Assembly: GCF_900107935.1 (NCBI RefSeq)
Contig: NZ_FNVG01000008.1
Span: 1-64,000 of the forward strand
Origin: Vibrio hangzhouensis
Lineage (GTDB): Bacteria > Pseudomonadota > Gammaproteobacteria > Enterobacterales > Vibrionaceae
Direction: 5' to 3'
DNA length: 64,000 nucleotides
The translations under genes were made by a program, and so were the position numbers. Shown piece after piece: positions 8,719 to 17,878 of the stretch (its first letter is position 1; each line of letters starts with the position of its first letter). The notes below the pieces were generated by a model. The model did not search any database. It had not been told where the DNA came from and saw nothing but the letters and a program-made list of their open reading frames with translations.

Positions 8719-10030
8719 ATGCTTCTCCTAAAGGTAACTTAACTCGAAAGATGGTGCGCTCAGGTGCGCTTTTCACCACAATCGTTCCACCATTCTCGCT
8801 AACAATTCGTTTTACAATTGACAGGCCCAACCCCAAACCAAAGGACAAGCCGCCCTTTTTAGTAGTGAAGTTTGGCTGGAATATTTTTCGTCGTGTTGAT
8901 TCATCAATCTCCGGACCATTATTGGCGATGGTCACCAAGATTCGTTGGTTTGATATTTTGGTCTGAATGTCAATTTGCGGCGATTCTGTTGGCAACATGG
9001 CGTCACAGGCGTTTTTAATGATGTTACTCCATACCTGCACAAATTCCGTCGATGCGCCTCTAATTAGAGGCAAAGTAGCTGGCCTCATCCGTACCGATAC
9101 ACGCCGCAGATCACTTTGAAGCAAGGCTAACGCTTTATTGATGGTATCGTTGATATCCAGAAGTTCATCTGGTTCCCCATCCGTGCGTCCCAACTGTTTT
9201 ACCGATTTAACGATACCAACGGTATGTTTCGCGGCAATACGCAAATCATGAAGATCTCGCCCCATCCCCCAGTATTTCAAAGCCTGAACTGGGTCATTGA
9301 GCCATGCGTCTGGCACAATCTCGCTGCCAGTCGCCCGCGCAAGTTGCTTGGCCAAATCTCTGTCGAGGCGATAACGGGACTGAATCTGCTTGGCCATTTT
9401 TCTGACCTCACTCGAAGAGACACTTTGTCCTTGCAGTAGACCCGCGTCGAAATATTGGCTCGCTTCCGGGTGCACTTCTTCCAGCAATTGGATCAAATCA
9501 TGCTGCATGCGTTCAGTTTTGCTGCTGACCACACCAATCGCATTATTCAGCTCGTGTGCAATGCCCGCCGCCAACTGCCCCAAAGTGGTCATCTGCTCCG
9601 CTGTATGCAAGCGTTGCAACACTTTTTCTTTGGCCAAAGCTTCCTGTGTCGCCCTGCGTTGCCTGCGTGAAAGTTCATTGACCATCACCGGCATAAACTG
9701 GGCGTTCAGAGGCCCTAATACGTCGGGTCGTACTGCGGGCGTATTCCGGTCTATCCAGGCCAATGTCACCTCTGTTTTGGCAATCACTGTCGAAGACGCT
9801 ATCCAGGTTCCAGAAAAAAAACTATGAACACCAATAAACGCACCTGAAGACGCAGTGAACAGCTTAGTCAGTTTGCCGTCCTCATCACTCTCAAAATAGC
9901 CTTCCAACTCTCCACTGAGCACATAGTACAAACGATCATTATGGCCATTTTGTCGCAGCACTACTTCATCCACAGGCAGTGTCACTTGCCTGTGACTTTG
10001 AGAAAAATAATGTCGAACTAACTGTTCCAT
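8705..10030 (-). CDS. Soluble histidine kinase with N-terminal cyclic-nucleotide-binding-type domain
   Basis: A 441-residue protein without membrane segments. Residues about 10-115 resemble a cNMP-binding (Crp-like) beta-roll ('LPVDEVVLRQNGHNDRLYYV', 'SGELEGYF'). A helix leads to the H-box 'AAGIAHELNNAIGVVSS' with phospho-His near residue 159. The HATPase domain has an N-box 'NIIKNACDAM' and G-boxes ending 'GLGLGLSIVKRIV'. It should phosphorylate the receiver encoded next to it. The start at 10030 (AGAG upstream, 7 bp after the transporter stop) is preferred; an ATG at 10048 would overlap the transporter gene. The ligand is unknown; the domain may sense a nucleotide, redox state or another small molecule. 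Confidence 0.85.
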   Translation of the reverse strand: MEQLVRHYFSQSHRQVTLPVDEVVLRQNGHNDRLYYVLSGELEGYFESDEDGKLTKLFTASSGAFIGVHSFFSGTWIASSTVIAKTEVTLAWIDRNTPAVRPDVLGPLNAQFMPVMVNELSRRQRRATQEALAKEKVLQRLHTAEQMTTLGQLAAGIAHELNNAIGVVSSKTERMQHDLIQLLEEVHPEASQYFDAGLLQGQSVSSSEVRKMAKQIQSRYRLDRDLAKQLARATGSEIVPDAWLNDPVQALKYWGMGRDLHDLRIAAKHTVGIVKSVKQLGRTDGEPDELLDINDTINKALALLQSDLRRVSVRMRPATLPLIRGASTEFVQVWSNIIKNACDAMLPTESPQIDIQTKISNQRILVTIANNGPEIDESTRRKIFQPNFTTKKGGLSFGLGLGLSIVKRIVSENGGTIVVKSAPERTIFRVKLPLGEAYGEA

Positions 10031-10037
10031 ATTTTCT

Positions 10038-11468
10038 CTACCCGACATGACCAACAGCGTGTAGCAACCACACGAGGGCAAAACTCAGCAAAACACCCAC
10101 AATGCCCAGTACGACCCCAACTTTCGCCATTTGACTGCTTTGTACATGCCCTGTTGCGTGAGCCAGCGCATTTGGTGGCGTACTGATCGGAAGAGACATC
10201 CCTAACGACGCTGCAAAAGTCACAACAAGAATTAGGGTAATTTCGCCGCCCAGTGGTGTCAGAGAAGCCATCGATGTGCCCAACGCCGCCATAATTGGCA
10301 TTAGCAAGTTCGCTGTCGCCGTATGTGACATAAAGTTCGCCATTATCAAACACAAGAAGGCAGCACCAAATAACACCGCATAAGGTGAGAATGCGTCAAA
10401 TGGAATACTGTGTACTACCAGTCTCGCCAGTCCCGTTTTATCTAACGCTAAGCCGAGGGCGATACCACCAGAGACCAACCACAAAACATCCCAGGAAATC
10501 TTTTTAAGATCTTCTTTATTGATTATTCCTGTCAAAGAGAAAATCGCAACAGGGATCAAAGCGACGGTGTATGAGTTCATCCCGTGACTAGAGCCCATTA
10601 ACCATAAGATAATCGTCAGTGCGAATGTAACGTACACCATGATCGCCTTCGGTGTTTTCAGAAACTTACCTTTAATCGATAGCTCAATTTTCTTTTGATC
10701 TGCACTGTAAAGGAAACTAATTAGCATCCAGGCCAGCGCCATCATCACAACAACGAAAGGGACACCAAACGCCATCCATTCGCCAAAACTAATATAGTTA
10801 TCACCTACCAGATATTTCAGCGCTATCGCATTAGGAGGCGTACCGATCGGCGTACCAATACCACCAATGTTCGCCGCGACCGGAATACATAATGCAAATG
10901 CCACTCTGCCCGGATCTTTAGGGCCAAACACCGCTATAACCGGCGTTAAAATCGACAACATCATTGCTGTCGTCGCCGTATTGGACATAAACATCGAGAA
11001 AATGCCCGTTATCAGCATGAGACCTAGCATCACGAACTTTGGATCGCTACCAAATGGCTTTAATAACACCCTGGCCAGGTTTACATCAAGACGATATTTG
11101 GTGGCTGCCATGGCTAGAAAAAAGCCACCTAAAAACAGCATGATAATCGGGCTAGCAAAGGTCGCCATTATTTCGTTGTACTTAAGTAACTCGCCAAAAT
11201 GAGGTTGCCCTTCACTCAGTCGAAACAAGTAAATGCCTTTATTCGACACAAGCAAGAGTTCCAGCACAATGATCACCACAGATGTGGCGTAGATTGGGAT
11301 TGGCTCAAACACCCAACATAGTGCAGCGAGAAGAAAAATTGCAATGACGCGCTGCTGAATAATCGTCAGTCCGTCGAAAGGAAATGCCGATAGAGGCAAA
11401 AGCAAAACAATCAAGGGGATAGATATCGGAATGATATACTTTAAATATTTTTGCATGGTACTGCTCAT
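10038..11468 (-). CDS. DASS/SLC13-family sodium-coupled anion (dicarboxylate) transporter
   Basis: A 476-residue inner-membrane transporter with about 11 hydrophobic helices, related to the INDY/SLC13 divalent anion:Na+ symporters. The first Ser-Asn-Thr signature occurs in 'FMSNTATTAMMLSIL'. The second repeat carries 'FMSHTATANLLMPIM', with His in place of the usual Asn. Hairpin segments 'GGIGTPIGTPPNAIAL' and 'GMSLPISTPPNALAHATG' match the substrate/sodium site. Substrates in the family are succinate, malate, fumarate, citrate or sulfate; which applies here cannot be read from sequence. It is the first gene of a likely operon with the kinase and receiver downstream, suggesting a transport-sensing link. 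Confidence 0.88.
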   Translation of the reverse strand: MSSTMQKYLKYIIPISIPLIVLLLPLSAFPFDGLTIIQQRVIAIFLLAALCWVFEPIPIYATSVVIIVLELLLVSNKGIYLFRLSEGQPHFGELLKYNEIMATFASPIIMLFLGGFFLAMAATKYRLDVNLARVLLKPFGSDPKFVMLGLMLITGIFSMFMSNTATTAMMLSILTPVIAVFGPKDPGRVAFALCIPVAANIGGIGTPIGTPPNAIALKYLVGDNYISFGEWMAFGVPFVVVMMALAWMLISFLYSADQKKIELSIKGKFLKTPKAIMVYVTFALTIILWLMGSSHGMNSYTVALIPVAIFSLTGIINKEDLKKISWDVLWLVSGGIALGLALDKTGLARLVVHSIPFDAFSPYAVLFGAAFLCLIMANFMSHTATANLLMPIMAALGTSMASLTPLGGEITLILVVTFAASLGMSLPISTPPNALAHATGHVQSSQMAKVGVVLGIVGVLLSFALVWLLHAVGHVG

Positions 11469-11687
11469 CCTGAGAAATATTATACTGTGAGCAGTATCAC
11501 GCTGCTATGCAGCTGCCTACTTAGCGTAGGATCAAAGTTTTGGCATATAAATCAGGAAGATTCTTGGAGTGTGAATTAGGTAACAATTTGTTATCGCTTT
11601 CACAAAAACTATTGACGCCACCAAAGACAACTATCGAGTCAAAGATACGTCGAGATCGATTTTGCCCGCAAACGTTAAGAGCGAGTA

Positions 11688-11711
11688 CAAAAAAGCCAGC
11701 ATCAGCTGGCT
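11688..11711 (-). terminator. Rho-independent terminator of the DUF2947 gene
   Basis: On the minus strand AGCCAGC-TGAT-GCTGGCT is followed by TTTTTT. It lies 8 bp beyond the stop at 11719. The remaining spacer 11469-11687 carries the promoter side of the DASS transporter; no operator was recognised. Confidence 0.85.
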
Positions 11712-11718
11712 AGTATCA

Positions 11719-12192
11719 TTATTTACGCTTGCCCAGTTTTACGGTGCCGTCTGTCGAAAACCAAAGCGCTTCAGAGCGGCGGCGGCCTAAGAGAATCGGG
11801 CCATCATCGTAAAACAAAAAGTTTTTCCAGTATTTTTTAAATACTGACCACTTGGTTTCGATAACATTGTATTTTTCATAGCAAAAATAAACCGTTACAT
11901 CATCTTGCCAGTCGATGAAGTCACTCACCTCCTGGGGCAAATCATTTTCGTCGGCTTCCCAGGCTTTCATCCAGTCGACTTCGTCCTTCCAATTACTCTC
12001 TTTCATTGGCCAGTCCTGAGAGCTTAGTCGTTCAGCATCCGGACTCTGAGCGCTCACATTCTCTTTCCAGAACTGGGCGGCTCTTGCTTGTGTCATTGGT
12101 TTGATATGTGGCCAATCTTCGTCTGGTACAGGCATTGATTGGTGGGTAAAAATCCATTTTCTTTGGTATTCATCCAAAGTCGTGTAAGACAT
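11719..12192 (-). CDS. DUF2947-type conserved protein
   Basis: A 157-residue soluble protein, rich in Trp and acidic residues, with no signal peptide or membrane segment. I believe it belongs to the DUF2947 family found mostly in Vibrio and relatives, recognised from its overall look ('YQRKWIFTHQSMPVPDEDWP', 'VYFCYEKYNVIETKWSVF', 'LFYDDGPILLGRRR'). No catalytic motif is evident and its function is unknown. It is the last gene of a compact minus-strand group with the HD protein, RimJ-like acetyltransferase and TyrR; it starts 8 bp after the HD gene stop and is followed by a clear terminator. Confidence 0.8.
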   Translation of the reverse strand: MSYTTLDEYQRKWIFTHQSMPVPDEDWPHIKPMTQARAAQFWKENVSAQSPDAERLSSQDWPMKESNWKDEVDWMKAWEADENDLPQEVSDFIDWQDDVTVYFCYEKYNVIETKWSVFKKYWKNFLFYDDGPILLGRRRSEALWFSTDGTVKLGKRK

Positions 12193-12200
12193 TGCGTCTC

Positions 12201-12791
12201 CTAATTTCTTAACCAGCCGTTCGCGGCGGCTTCTTCTATGAGAGATTTTGCTTTATCCCAAAGGACTTGTGAACCTTTTTCTATTTTCTGGTTCACTTGC
12301 AGCACCTGCTGCTGAGTTACCTGGTTCTCAATCCAGCTCTGCCCCTCATTGTGATAGTTGAGCAGCATTGGGATCAGACGGTCTAGTGCCTTCGCAAATT
12401 TGGCTTCAGCAGACTCTGCCTGTTCAAATTCACGCCATAAGGCAAACAACTCTTCACCCTGATCGTCAGGTAGCAGACCAAATAACCGTTGTGCGGCTTC
12501 CAGTTCTTTCTGCTCCTGCTCCAAAGAGGCGTGAGCATCGTAGACAAATGTGTCCCCCGCATCAATTTCAACCACATCGTGCAACAGTAACATTTTGACT
12601 ACTTTAGCAATATCAACCGGTTCATTGGCGTGTTCTTGCAGTAGCAGAGCCATCATAGCCACATGCCAGCTGTGTTCGGCACTGTTTTCCAACCTTCCCT
12701 GCGCGCTGCGCACGCGGGTTCTTCTTAGGACTGACTTAAGCTTGTCGAGTTCTATCAACAGGTTTAGCTGCTGTTCGAGACGCTGGCTCAT
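12201..12791 (-). CDS. HD-domain phosphohydrolase (YfbR/HDDC2-like)
   Basis: A 196-residue HD-superfamily protein. Metal-binding residues are visible in order: His in 'ENSAEHSWHVAMM', His-Asp in 'LLLHDVVEIDAGDTF', and a downstream Asp in 'KALDRLIPMLLNY'. The 'AEHSWHVA...LHD...E...GD' layout matches the COG1896 group, which includes 5'-deoxynucleotidases (YfbR) and HDDC2. A nucleotide monophosphatase role is therefore likely but not shown. The gene overlaps the acetyltransferase gene upstream by 4 bp and is probably co-transcribed with it. Confidence 0.85.
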   Translation of the reverse strand: MSQRLEQQLNLLIELDKLKSVLRRTRVRSAQGRLENSAEHSWHVAMMALLLQEHANEPVDIAKVVKMLLLHDVVEIDAGDTFVYDAHASLEQEQKELEAAQRLFGLLPDDQGEELFALWREFEQAESAEAKFAKALDRLIPMLLNYHNEGQSWIENQVTQQQVLQVNQKIEKGSQVLWDKAKSLIEEAAANGWLRN

Positions 12792-13366
12792 GATGACTCC
12801 CAGTCTGGGTTATGCAAAGCCGTAAGAACGTGGTCTTGCCACTGACCGTTAATCAAAAGGTAGTCTTTCGCATACCCTTCTCTCTCAAATCCCATGGCAG
12901 TTAACACGGCTTCACTTCGAAGGTTATGAGGCATGTAACTCGCGGCAATTCGATGCATTTTCTGTACATCAAACATGTAAGGCAACGCCATACTTAGCGC
13001 CTTGCGCATGGTTCCTTTACCCTGTGCACTTTCAGCCAGAGAATAACCCAGATTACAGGAGTGAAATGGGAAACGAACAAGATTACTAAAAGAAATCGTG
13101 CCCTGCATTTGGTTGGTGTCAGCATCAAAGATGAGGCAGTAATATGCCAACCCCAATCGATGAAGCTCTTCTAATTTGACCAGCTTACCCGCCCAGGAGT
13201 CGACTTTATAAAAGTCTTCGTCGCGTTTCGGCTCCCAAGGCTCTAGAAATTGGCGATTGTCCTGAAAATAACGAGCGATGGTATACGCATCAGAGGGACG
13301 CGACGTCCTGACCAGTATGTTCCCTTCACGGCGATGCAACTGCACCGCCGAGCTAAGATCTTCCAT
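12788..13366 (-). CDS. rimJ: GNAT acetyltransferase, RimJ-like
   Basis: A 192-residue GNAT-fold protein resembling RimJ, the N-alpha-acetyltransferase of ribosomal protein S5. Landmarks are 'VRTSRPSDAYTIARYFQDNR', 'LGYSLAESAQGKGTMRKAL' (the acetyl-CoA pyrophosphate loop, Q/G-x-G-x form) and 'AASYMPHNLRSEAVLTAMGF' (the acceptor-side helix). The ATG overlaps the tyrR stop by one base. The assignment to RimJ rather than another RimJ/RimL/SpeG-like GNAT rests on overall similarity. The same tyrR-rimJ-HD-DUF2947 order is, to my knowledge, common in vibrios. Confidence 0.82.
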   Translation of the reverse strand: MEDLSSAVQLHRREGNILVRTSRPSDAYTIARYFQDNRQFLEPWEPKRDEDFYKVDSWAGKLVKLEELHRLGLAYYCLIFDADTNQMQGTISFSNLVRFPFHSCNLGYSLAESAQGKGTMRKALSMALPYMFDVQKMHRIAASYMPHNLRSEAVLTAMGFEREGYAKDYLLINGQWQDHVLTALHNPDWESS

Positions 13367-14907
13367 TAATTCTTCCTGATGTTGTAATCACGCAGTTTGT
13401 TAGCAATTGAGGTGTGTGACACATTGAGTCGCTTGGCCAACTTGCGACTCGATGGGAATGACTGATACAGCTTTTCAAGGACACGAGACTCGTAATCCTT
13501 CATGATATCGTCGAGGGAACCGTCCACATTCAGATTGACACTACCGGAGCTGACCGCTTCCAGTTTGGGCAGATTGAAGTCTTCCAGTTCCAGCTTGCTT
13601 CCCGCCATTTGAGTTAAGGCGCGAAGCACCATATTATCCAGCTGCCTCATATTTCCGGGCCATGGATAGTTGCTTAGTGCTTTGACAAGATCATCACGGC
13701 TTTCAGGTTTAGCGATACCCAGTTTATTACTGTGTTTGGCAACAAATAGCTCGAGCAAAGGCGCAATATCACTGGCGCGCTCACGCAATGGTGGGATACT
13801 GAGCGTTAAAACATTCAGTCGGTAGTACAAATCTTCACGGAACGAACCTTGCTCCGCAAGATCTGCCAGATTATGACGAGTCGAAGCGATAATACGCACA
13901 TCAACGTGCACTTCATGCTCCTCTCCCACGCGCCTGAACGTTCCATCTTGTAAGAAGCGCAACAGTTTGATCTGCAAATGCGGACTCATCTCACCGATTT
14001 CGTCCAACAGAACCGTTCCGCCATTCGCTTGCTCAAAGATCCCTTTATGCCCATGTTCATGATTGAATGAGCCTGGCGCATGGCCAAACAATTCGGTTTC
14101 CGCCACATCATCTGGCATGGAAGCGCAACTTAACACCAAAAACGGATGGGACGCACGGTTCGAGCGATTATGGCAGGCTTTCGCCAGCATCTCTTTACCC
14201 GTGCCGGTTTCACCTTCGATTAACAACGGCTGGTCCAGCATCGCAAGCTTCTTAGCTTGACTCATCAATGCCTTATGACGATTGGACAGTCCTACAAAGT
14301 GCTCAAATCCCAAAGTGTTGCTGTCTGCAAGGACTTCAGGGGCAGTTGCTCCATTTGTGGGATGAATGCTCATTACTGCACTGGCCAGTACAGTCTCGTT
14401 CGACTCACCTGTGATATATACGGGCAGAATTTCCATGGTGTAGTCGAGGCCATCAATGACAATCGCCTGCTTTTGTCTTGAGATGTCACCTTCTATCCAT
14501 TTGGCGAAGTTGAAACTTGGTAGTAGTTGAGAGATCAATTGGCCAATCGCCTCTTCCTCACTCTTCGCCAATAGCTTAAGCGCTGCATGATTCGCCATGT
14601 CAACGGCTCCCTTCAGATCGATAGAGAGCACCGGATAAGGCAGATTGGTCAGTAGGGAGACAAGTTCCGTGTTATGTCTTTCACTTGGCATAAACTGGAT
14701 CTTTCTTACATCTTTTACGCCCGAAATCCGACGAATTTCAGCCATCAGTTCACGAAATGTCTCAAAGTCGATATCTGGACAGTTCAGATAGATAATCCCA
14801 GACGTGTCGATTTCTATTCCACGTAAATCAATACTGTTAGACGCCAGAATATCCAATAGCTCACGAGTCAGACCGAGTCTGTCTTCGCAGAAAACCTCTA
14901 AACGCAC
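13366..14907 (-). CDS. tyrR: Transcriptional regulator TyrR
   Basis: A 513-residue regulator of aromatic amino-acid genes. Domains in order: ACT ('MRLEVFCEDRLGLTRELLDI', residues 1-75), PAS (about 80-190), AAA+ (about 205-430) with Walker A GETGTGKE and Walker B 'GGTVLLDEIGEM', and a C-terminal helix-turn-helix ('SSRKLAKRLNVSHTSIANKL'). The sigma-54 contact motif GAFTGA is replaced by 'GHAPGSFNHEHG', as known for TyrR, which acts with sigma-70. Ligands are tyrosine, phenylalanine or tryptophan plus ATP. First gene of the group with rimJ, HD and DUF2947 genes. A possible palindrome GACAACCGGTTTGTC lies upstream near 14957-14971. Confidence 0.95.
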   Translation of the reverse strand: MRLEVFCEDRLGLTRELLDILASNSIDLRGIEIDTSGIIYLNCPDIDFETFRELMAEIRRISGVKDVRKIQFMPSERHNTELVSLLTNLPYPVLSIDLKGAVDMANHAALKLLAKSEEEAIGQLISQLLPSFNFAKWIEGDISRQKQAIVIDGLDYTMEILPVYITGESNETVLASAVMSIHPTNGATAPEVLADSNTLGFEHFVGLSNRHKALMSQAKKLAMLDQPLLIEGETGTGKEMLAKACHNRSNRASHPFLVLSCASMPDDVAETELFGHAPGSFNHEHGHKGIFEQANGGTVLLDEIGEMSPHLQIKLLRFLQDGTFRRVGEEHEVHVDVRIIASTRHNLADLAEQGSFREDLYYRLNVLTLSIPPLRERASDIAPLLELFVAKHSNKLGIAKPESRDDLVKALSNYPWPGNMRQLDNMVLRALTQMAGSKLELEDFNLPKLEAVSSGSVNLNVDGSLDDIMKDYESRVLEKLYQSFPSSRKLAKRLNVSHTSIANKLRDYNIRKN

Positions 14908-15186
14908 TTTGTCTTCCTGTAGAAAGTGTCACGAAATGTTGACAGTAAGTGTGTATGACAACCGGTTTGTCGTCAACCAAAACAGTGCTGTAACTCCCCG
15001 ACATGACTCTTTTTTATACGAATTTTGGCGCGGCAAGTGTCTTCAACGCTAAACCCGCTCCACAACCATTTATATTCAAGTGACCTTTCCTGTTTTATCT
15101 ACCGATGAGCTCGATATATCTGTGGTTTATCAACGTCGATTGGCGCAAAATAGGAAAAAACAAAGAATAACAACAAGAACAATGTC

Positions 15187-16074
15187 ATGACGTCAAAATA
15201 TCGCGCTGAATTCATACTGATTATTACTACATTACTGGCTGGCGCTGGATGGGTATTTTCTAAAGAAGCCATCCAAGGATTACCCCCATTCGGCTTTATC
15301 GGATTACGATTTGTCTTTGCTTCACTTATCCTGTTGCCATTTTGCCTGCGTGCATTAAAAGCGGCATCGTTGGCTGACTGTCTTCGAGCGATGAGCGTTG
15401 GCTGTTTTTTGGGAAGCGCCATATTCTGCTGGATCTACGCAATATCGATCAGCGACACTCTGGGTGAAGGTGCTTTCATCATGAGCCTTTCGATGTTATT
15501 CGTACCTATCGTTGCCTGGATAATGTTTAAGACCAAGCCTATACGCGCGTTCTGGCTATCACTGCCCATCGCAGTAGCAGGTTTGTTTTTGCTATCTTGG
15601 CGAGGCAGTTGGCAGATCGATGCCAGCCAACTCTGGTTTTTGGGCTCAGCTGTTGGTCTAGCACTGCATTTCAACTTCAACAGCAAATACTCAGTCAGAC
15701 TGTCCACTATGCTGCTAACGACGCTACAGTTATTTTCTACTGGCTGTTTGGGGATTGTGTTGTCGCTCATGTTTGAGAGCTGGCCAGATCAGATTTCTGC
15801 GACCACGTGGAACTGGTTTGTACTGAGCGTTCTGCTGGCAACAAGTCTGCGATACCTGATGCAGACCACAGGGCAGAAGTTCGCCCACCCAACCAACGCC
15901 GCCCTTCTGATGCTGTTGGAACCCGTGTGGACATTGATTCTAAGTGTGATTATCTACGCCGAACCCATGCCTATCAATAAAATACTCGGCTGCTTGTTGC
16001 TGCTCTTCTCGTTGATTTTCTATCGGCTCAGTTCGTTAATGACATCAAGAAAATTCAACTGCTCCCAGCAATAA
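15187..16074 (+). CDS. DMT-superfamily (EamA) transporter
   Basis: A 295-residue protein with ten hydrophobic helices made of two EamA repeats (residues about 5-140 and 145-285). The start 'LAGAGWVFSKEAIQGLPPFG' and 'LGEGAFIMSLSMLFVPIVAW' are typical of drug/metabolite exporters. The substrate is not predictable. The ribosome binding site before 15187 is weak. It is transcribed toward glpD and shares a GC-rich hairpin with it, so it appears monocistronic. Confidence 0.85.
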   Translation: MTSKYRAEFILIITTLLAGAGWVFSKEAIQGLPPFGFIGLRFVFASLILLPFCLRALKAASLADCLRAMSVGCFLGSAIFCWIYAISISDTLGEGAFIMSLSMLFVPIVAWIMFKTKPIRAFWLSLPIAVAGLFLLSWRGSWQIDASQLWFLGSAVGLALHFNFNSKYSVRLSTMLLTTLQLFSTGCLGIVLSLMFESWPDQISATTWNWFVLSVLLATSLRYLMQTTGQKFAHPTNAALLMLLEPVWTLILSVIIYAEPMPINKILGCLLLLFSLIFYRLSSLMTSRKFNCSQQ

Positions 16075-16079
16075 TCACT

Positions 16080-16102
16080 AGCGCCCTCACAAAGAGGGCG
16101 CT
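16080..16102. terminator. Shared hairpin between convergent EamA and glpD genes
   Basis: AGCGCCCTC-ACAAA-GAGGGCGCT, a perfect 9-bp GC-rich stem 5 bp after the EamA stop and 28 bp after the glpD stop. It lacks a T-tract on either side, so it may be a weak bidirectional terminator or a 3'-end protector. Confidence 0.55.
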
Positions 16103-16129
16103 CGCGAATTCAATCTGATAGCCAAGTCA

Positions 16130-17659
16130 CTAGCTGACGCACTTCAGTTTCGCCCCCGTTCGCTTCACCAGCAGAGCATCAAGATATTGACTCAGTTGCT
16201 CAAGTTGTTCATCCCCCAGCTCAAGACCAAGTTTGCTTCGCCGCCATAACACATCCTCAGCGGTAATTGCCCACTCGCGTTGAATCATGTGGTCCACTTC
16301 GGCCTGATACAAATCATTCCCAAAACACTGGCCAAGATCGTCATAACACGACTTGCCTTCCAAAAAGTAGGTCACGTGGGTGCCATAAGCACGCACCCAG
16401 CGTTTGATCGTTGCGCTGTTTAGCCAAGGATATTGCCCGGCAATTTGCCGTTCAAGACTGTCACGGTTCGAGAAGTTGCCCCCTGGCAATAAGGCGTCCT
16501 TGGTCCATTCTTGTCCCATATGAGGGAAAAATGGTGCCAGTTTATCCACGGCTGCCTGCCCTAACTTACGATACGTCGTCAGTTTGCCACCAAAAATAGA
16601 CAGAAGTGGCGCATCATCAAACTGATCATCCAGCTCGATTGTATAATCTCGGGTTACCGCTTGAGGGTCATCGGACTCGTCATCACACAGCGGTCTGACA
16701 CCAGACCAGTCAGACAGAACATCCTCTGGAGAAATCTTGTTCTTAAAATGTTGATTCACGATGTCGCACAGATAAGCAATTTCATCGTCGTCGATTTTCA
16801 CCCGACTCGGATCACCTTGGTATTCCACATCCGTGGTGCCGACTACCGAGTAGTTATCCATATACGGAATCACAAAGACAATCCGTTTGTCTTCATTCTG
16901 TAGGATAAACGCATGATTGCCCTCATACATTTTGGGCACGACTATATGGCTGCCTTTAACCAATCGGATTCCACGCGGAGAAGGCATAGTGAGTTGATTA
17001 TCGAAGAATCGATCAACCCAGGGCCCTGCTGCATTGACCAGCGCTTTGGTTTGAACTGTCGTTTTCTCTCCCGTGAGCGAATTTTCAATATCAACCGACC
17101 AGGCTTCACTGGTTCGCTGTGCAGCGATGCACTTTGAACGAGTAAAAATCTCAGCACCTTTTTCCTGCGCTAGCTTCGCATTGGTGACAACCAAACGCGC
17201 ATCATCGACCGCACAATCTGAATATTCAAATCCAACCTTCATCTCTGGAAGCAGCGGACTGTTGTCACCAGAGAACTTGACCCCATGACTACCAGGTAGC
17301 GACACTCGTTTGCCCAAATTATCGTAAAGGAACAAACCAGTACGAATCATCCACGCAGGACGCAAATGTGGTCGGTGAGGCAACTGGAACCGAAGTGGCG
17401 AAACAAGATGGGGGGCATTTTTGAGTAACACTTCACGCTCTGCGAGCGCTTCCGAAACTAAGCGAAACTCGTAGTGTTCGAGGTATCTCAGCCCACCATG
17501 AATCAACTTGCTGCTTGCAGACGAAGTGGCAGACGCCAGGTCGTTCATTTCATAGAGCGCCACCTTCAAGCCTCGTCCAGCTGCGTCCGCAGCAACAGCA
17601 ACGCCATTAATGCCGCCTCCAATTACGACTAAATCGTACGCTTTGTTTGTTACGCTCAT
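16130..17659 (-). CDS. glpD: Aerobic glycerol-3-phosphate dehydrogenase
   Basis: A 509-residue FAD enzyme that oxidises sn-glycerol 3-phosphate to dihydroxyacetone phosphate and passes electrons to quinone at the inner membrane. The N-terminal dinucleotide fold 'YDLVVIGGGINGVAVAADAA' and 'SKLIHGGLRYLEHYEF' are diagnostic, and the C-terminal domain ('SDWSGVRPL', 'SIFGGKLTTYRKL') is complete. Start set at 17659, preceded by GGGGAA; an upstream frame to 17728 runs through the operator region and is unlikely. Divergent from glpK across GlpR-type operators, so induction by glycerol 3-phosphate is expected. Confidence 0.95.
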   Translation of the reverse strand: MSVTNKAYDLVVIGGGINGVAVAADAAGRGLKVALYEMNDLASATSSASSKLIHGGLRYLEHYEFRLVSEALAEREVLLKNAPHLVSPLRFQLPHRPHLRPAWMIRTGLFLYDNLGKRVSLPGSHGVKFSGDNSPLLPEMKVGFEYSDCAVDDARLVVTNAKLAQEKGAEIFTRSKCIAAQRTSEAWSVDIENSLTGEKTTVQTKALVNAAGPWVDRFFDNQLTMPSPRGIRLVKGSHIVVPKMYEGNHAFILQNEDKRIVFVIPYMDNYSVVGTTDVEYQGDPSRVKIDDDEIAYLCDIVNQHFKNKISPEDVLSDWSGVRPLCDDESDDPQAVTRDYTIELDDQFDDAPLLSIFGGKLTTYRKLGQAAVDKLAPFFPHMGQEWTKDALLPGGNFSNRDSLERQIAGQYPWLNSATIKRWVRAYGTHVTYFLEGKSCYDDLGQCFGNDLYQAEVDHMIQREWAITAEDVLWRRSKLGLELGDEQLEQLSQYLDALLVKRTGAKLKCVS

Positions 17660-17702
17660 AGTTTCCCCGTCAGACCTTTTCACTTCGCAAAATGCGCGTT
17701 TA

Positions 17703-17718
17703 TGTTCGTTTAAATACA
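17703..17718. promoter_or_regulatory. GlpR-type operator upstream of glpD
   Basis: TGTTCG-TTTA-AATACA: a perfect left half-site, a 4-bp spacer and an imperfect right half compared with the known E. coli glp operator core TGTTCG-N4-CGAACA. It lies 44 bp upstream of the glpD ATG. A match by eye only. Confidence 0.6.
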
Positions 17719-17878
17719 ATATAATCATCGCAAACGAAAAGATCGAGTATTTTTTACTCCCTTAACGAAAATTTAATGAAGACTAAGGAAATCAAGGAAT
17801 GAGAAGTCAACCTTTGCAAACCTTAAAAAAGTTCATTAACATTACATTCAACTATTGTTGACATTTCGACCACCGCTG

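Noticed and set aside
13366-14907. TyrR as a sigma-54 activator
   Set aside because: The GAFTGA contact motif is absent, as is known for TyrR, so sigma-54 dependence is not supported.
15069-15085. Possible MITE end (TATATTCAAGTGACCT) upstream of the EamA gene
   Set aside because: Only about 13 bases resemble the terminal repeat, with no second end nearby; probably chance or too decayed to support.
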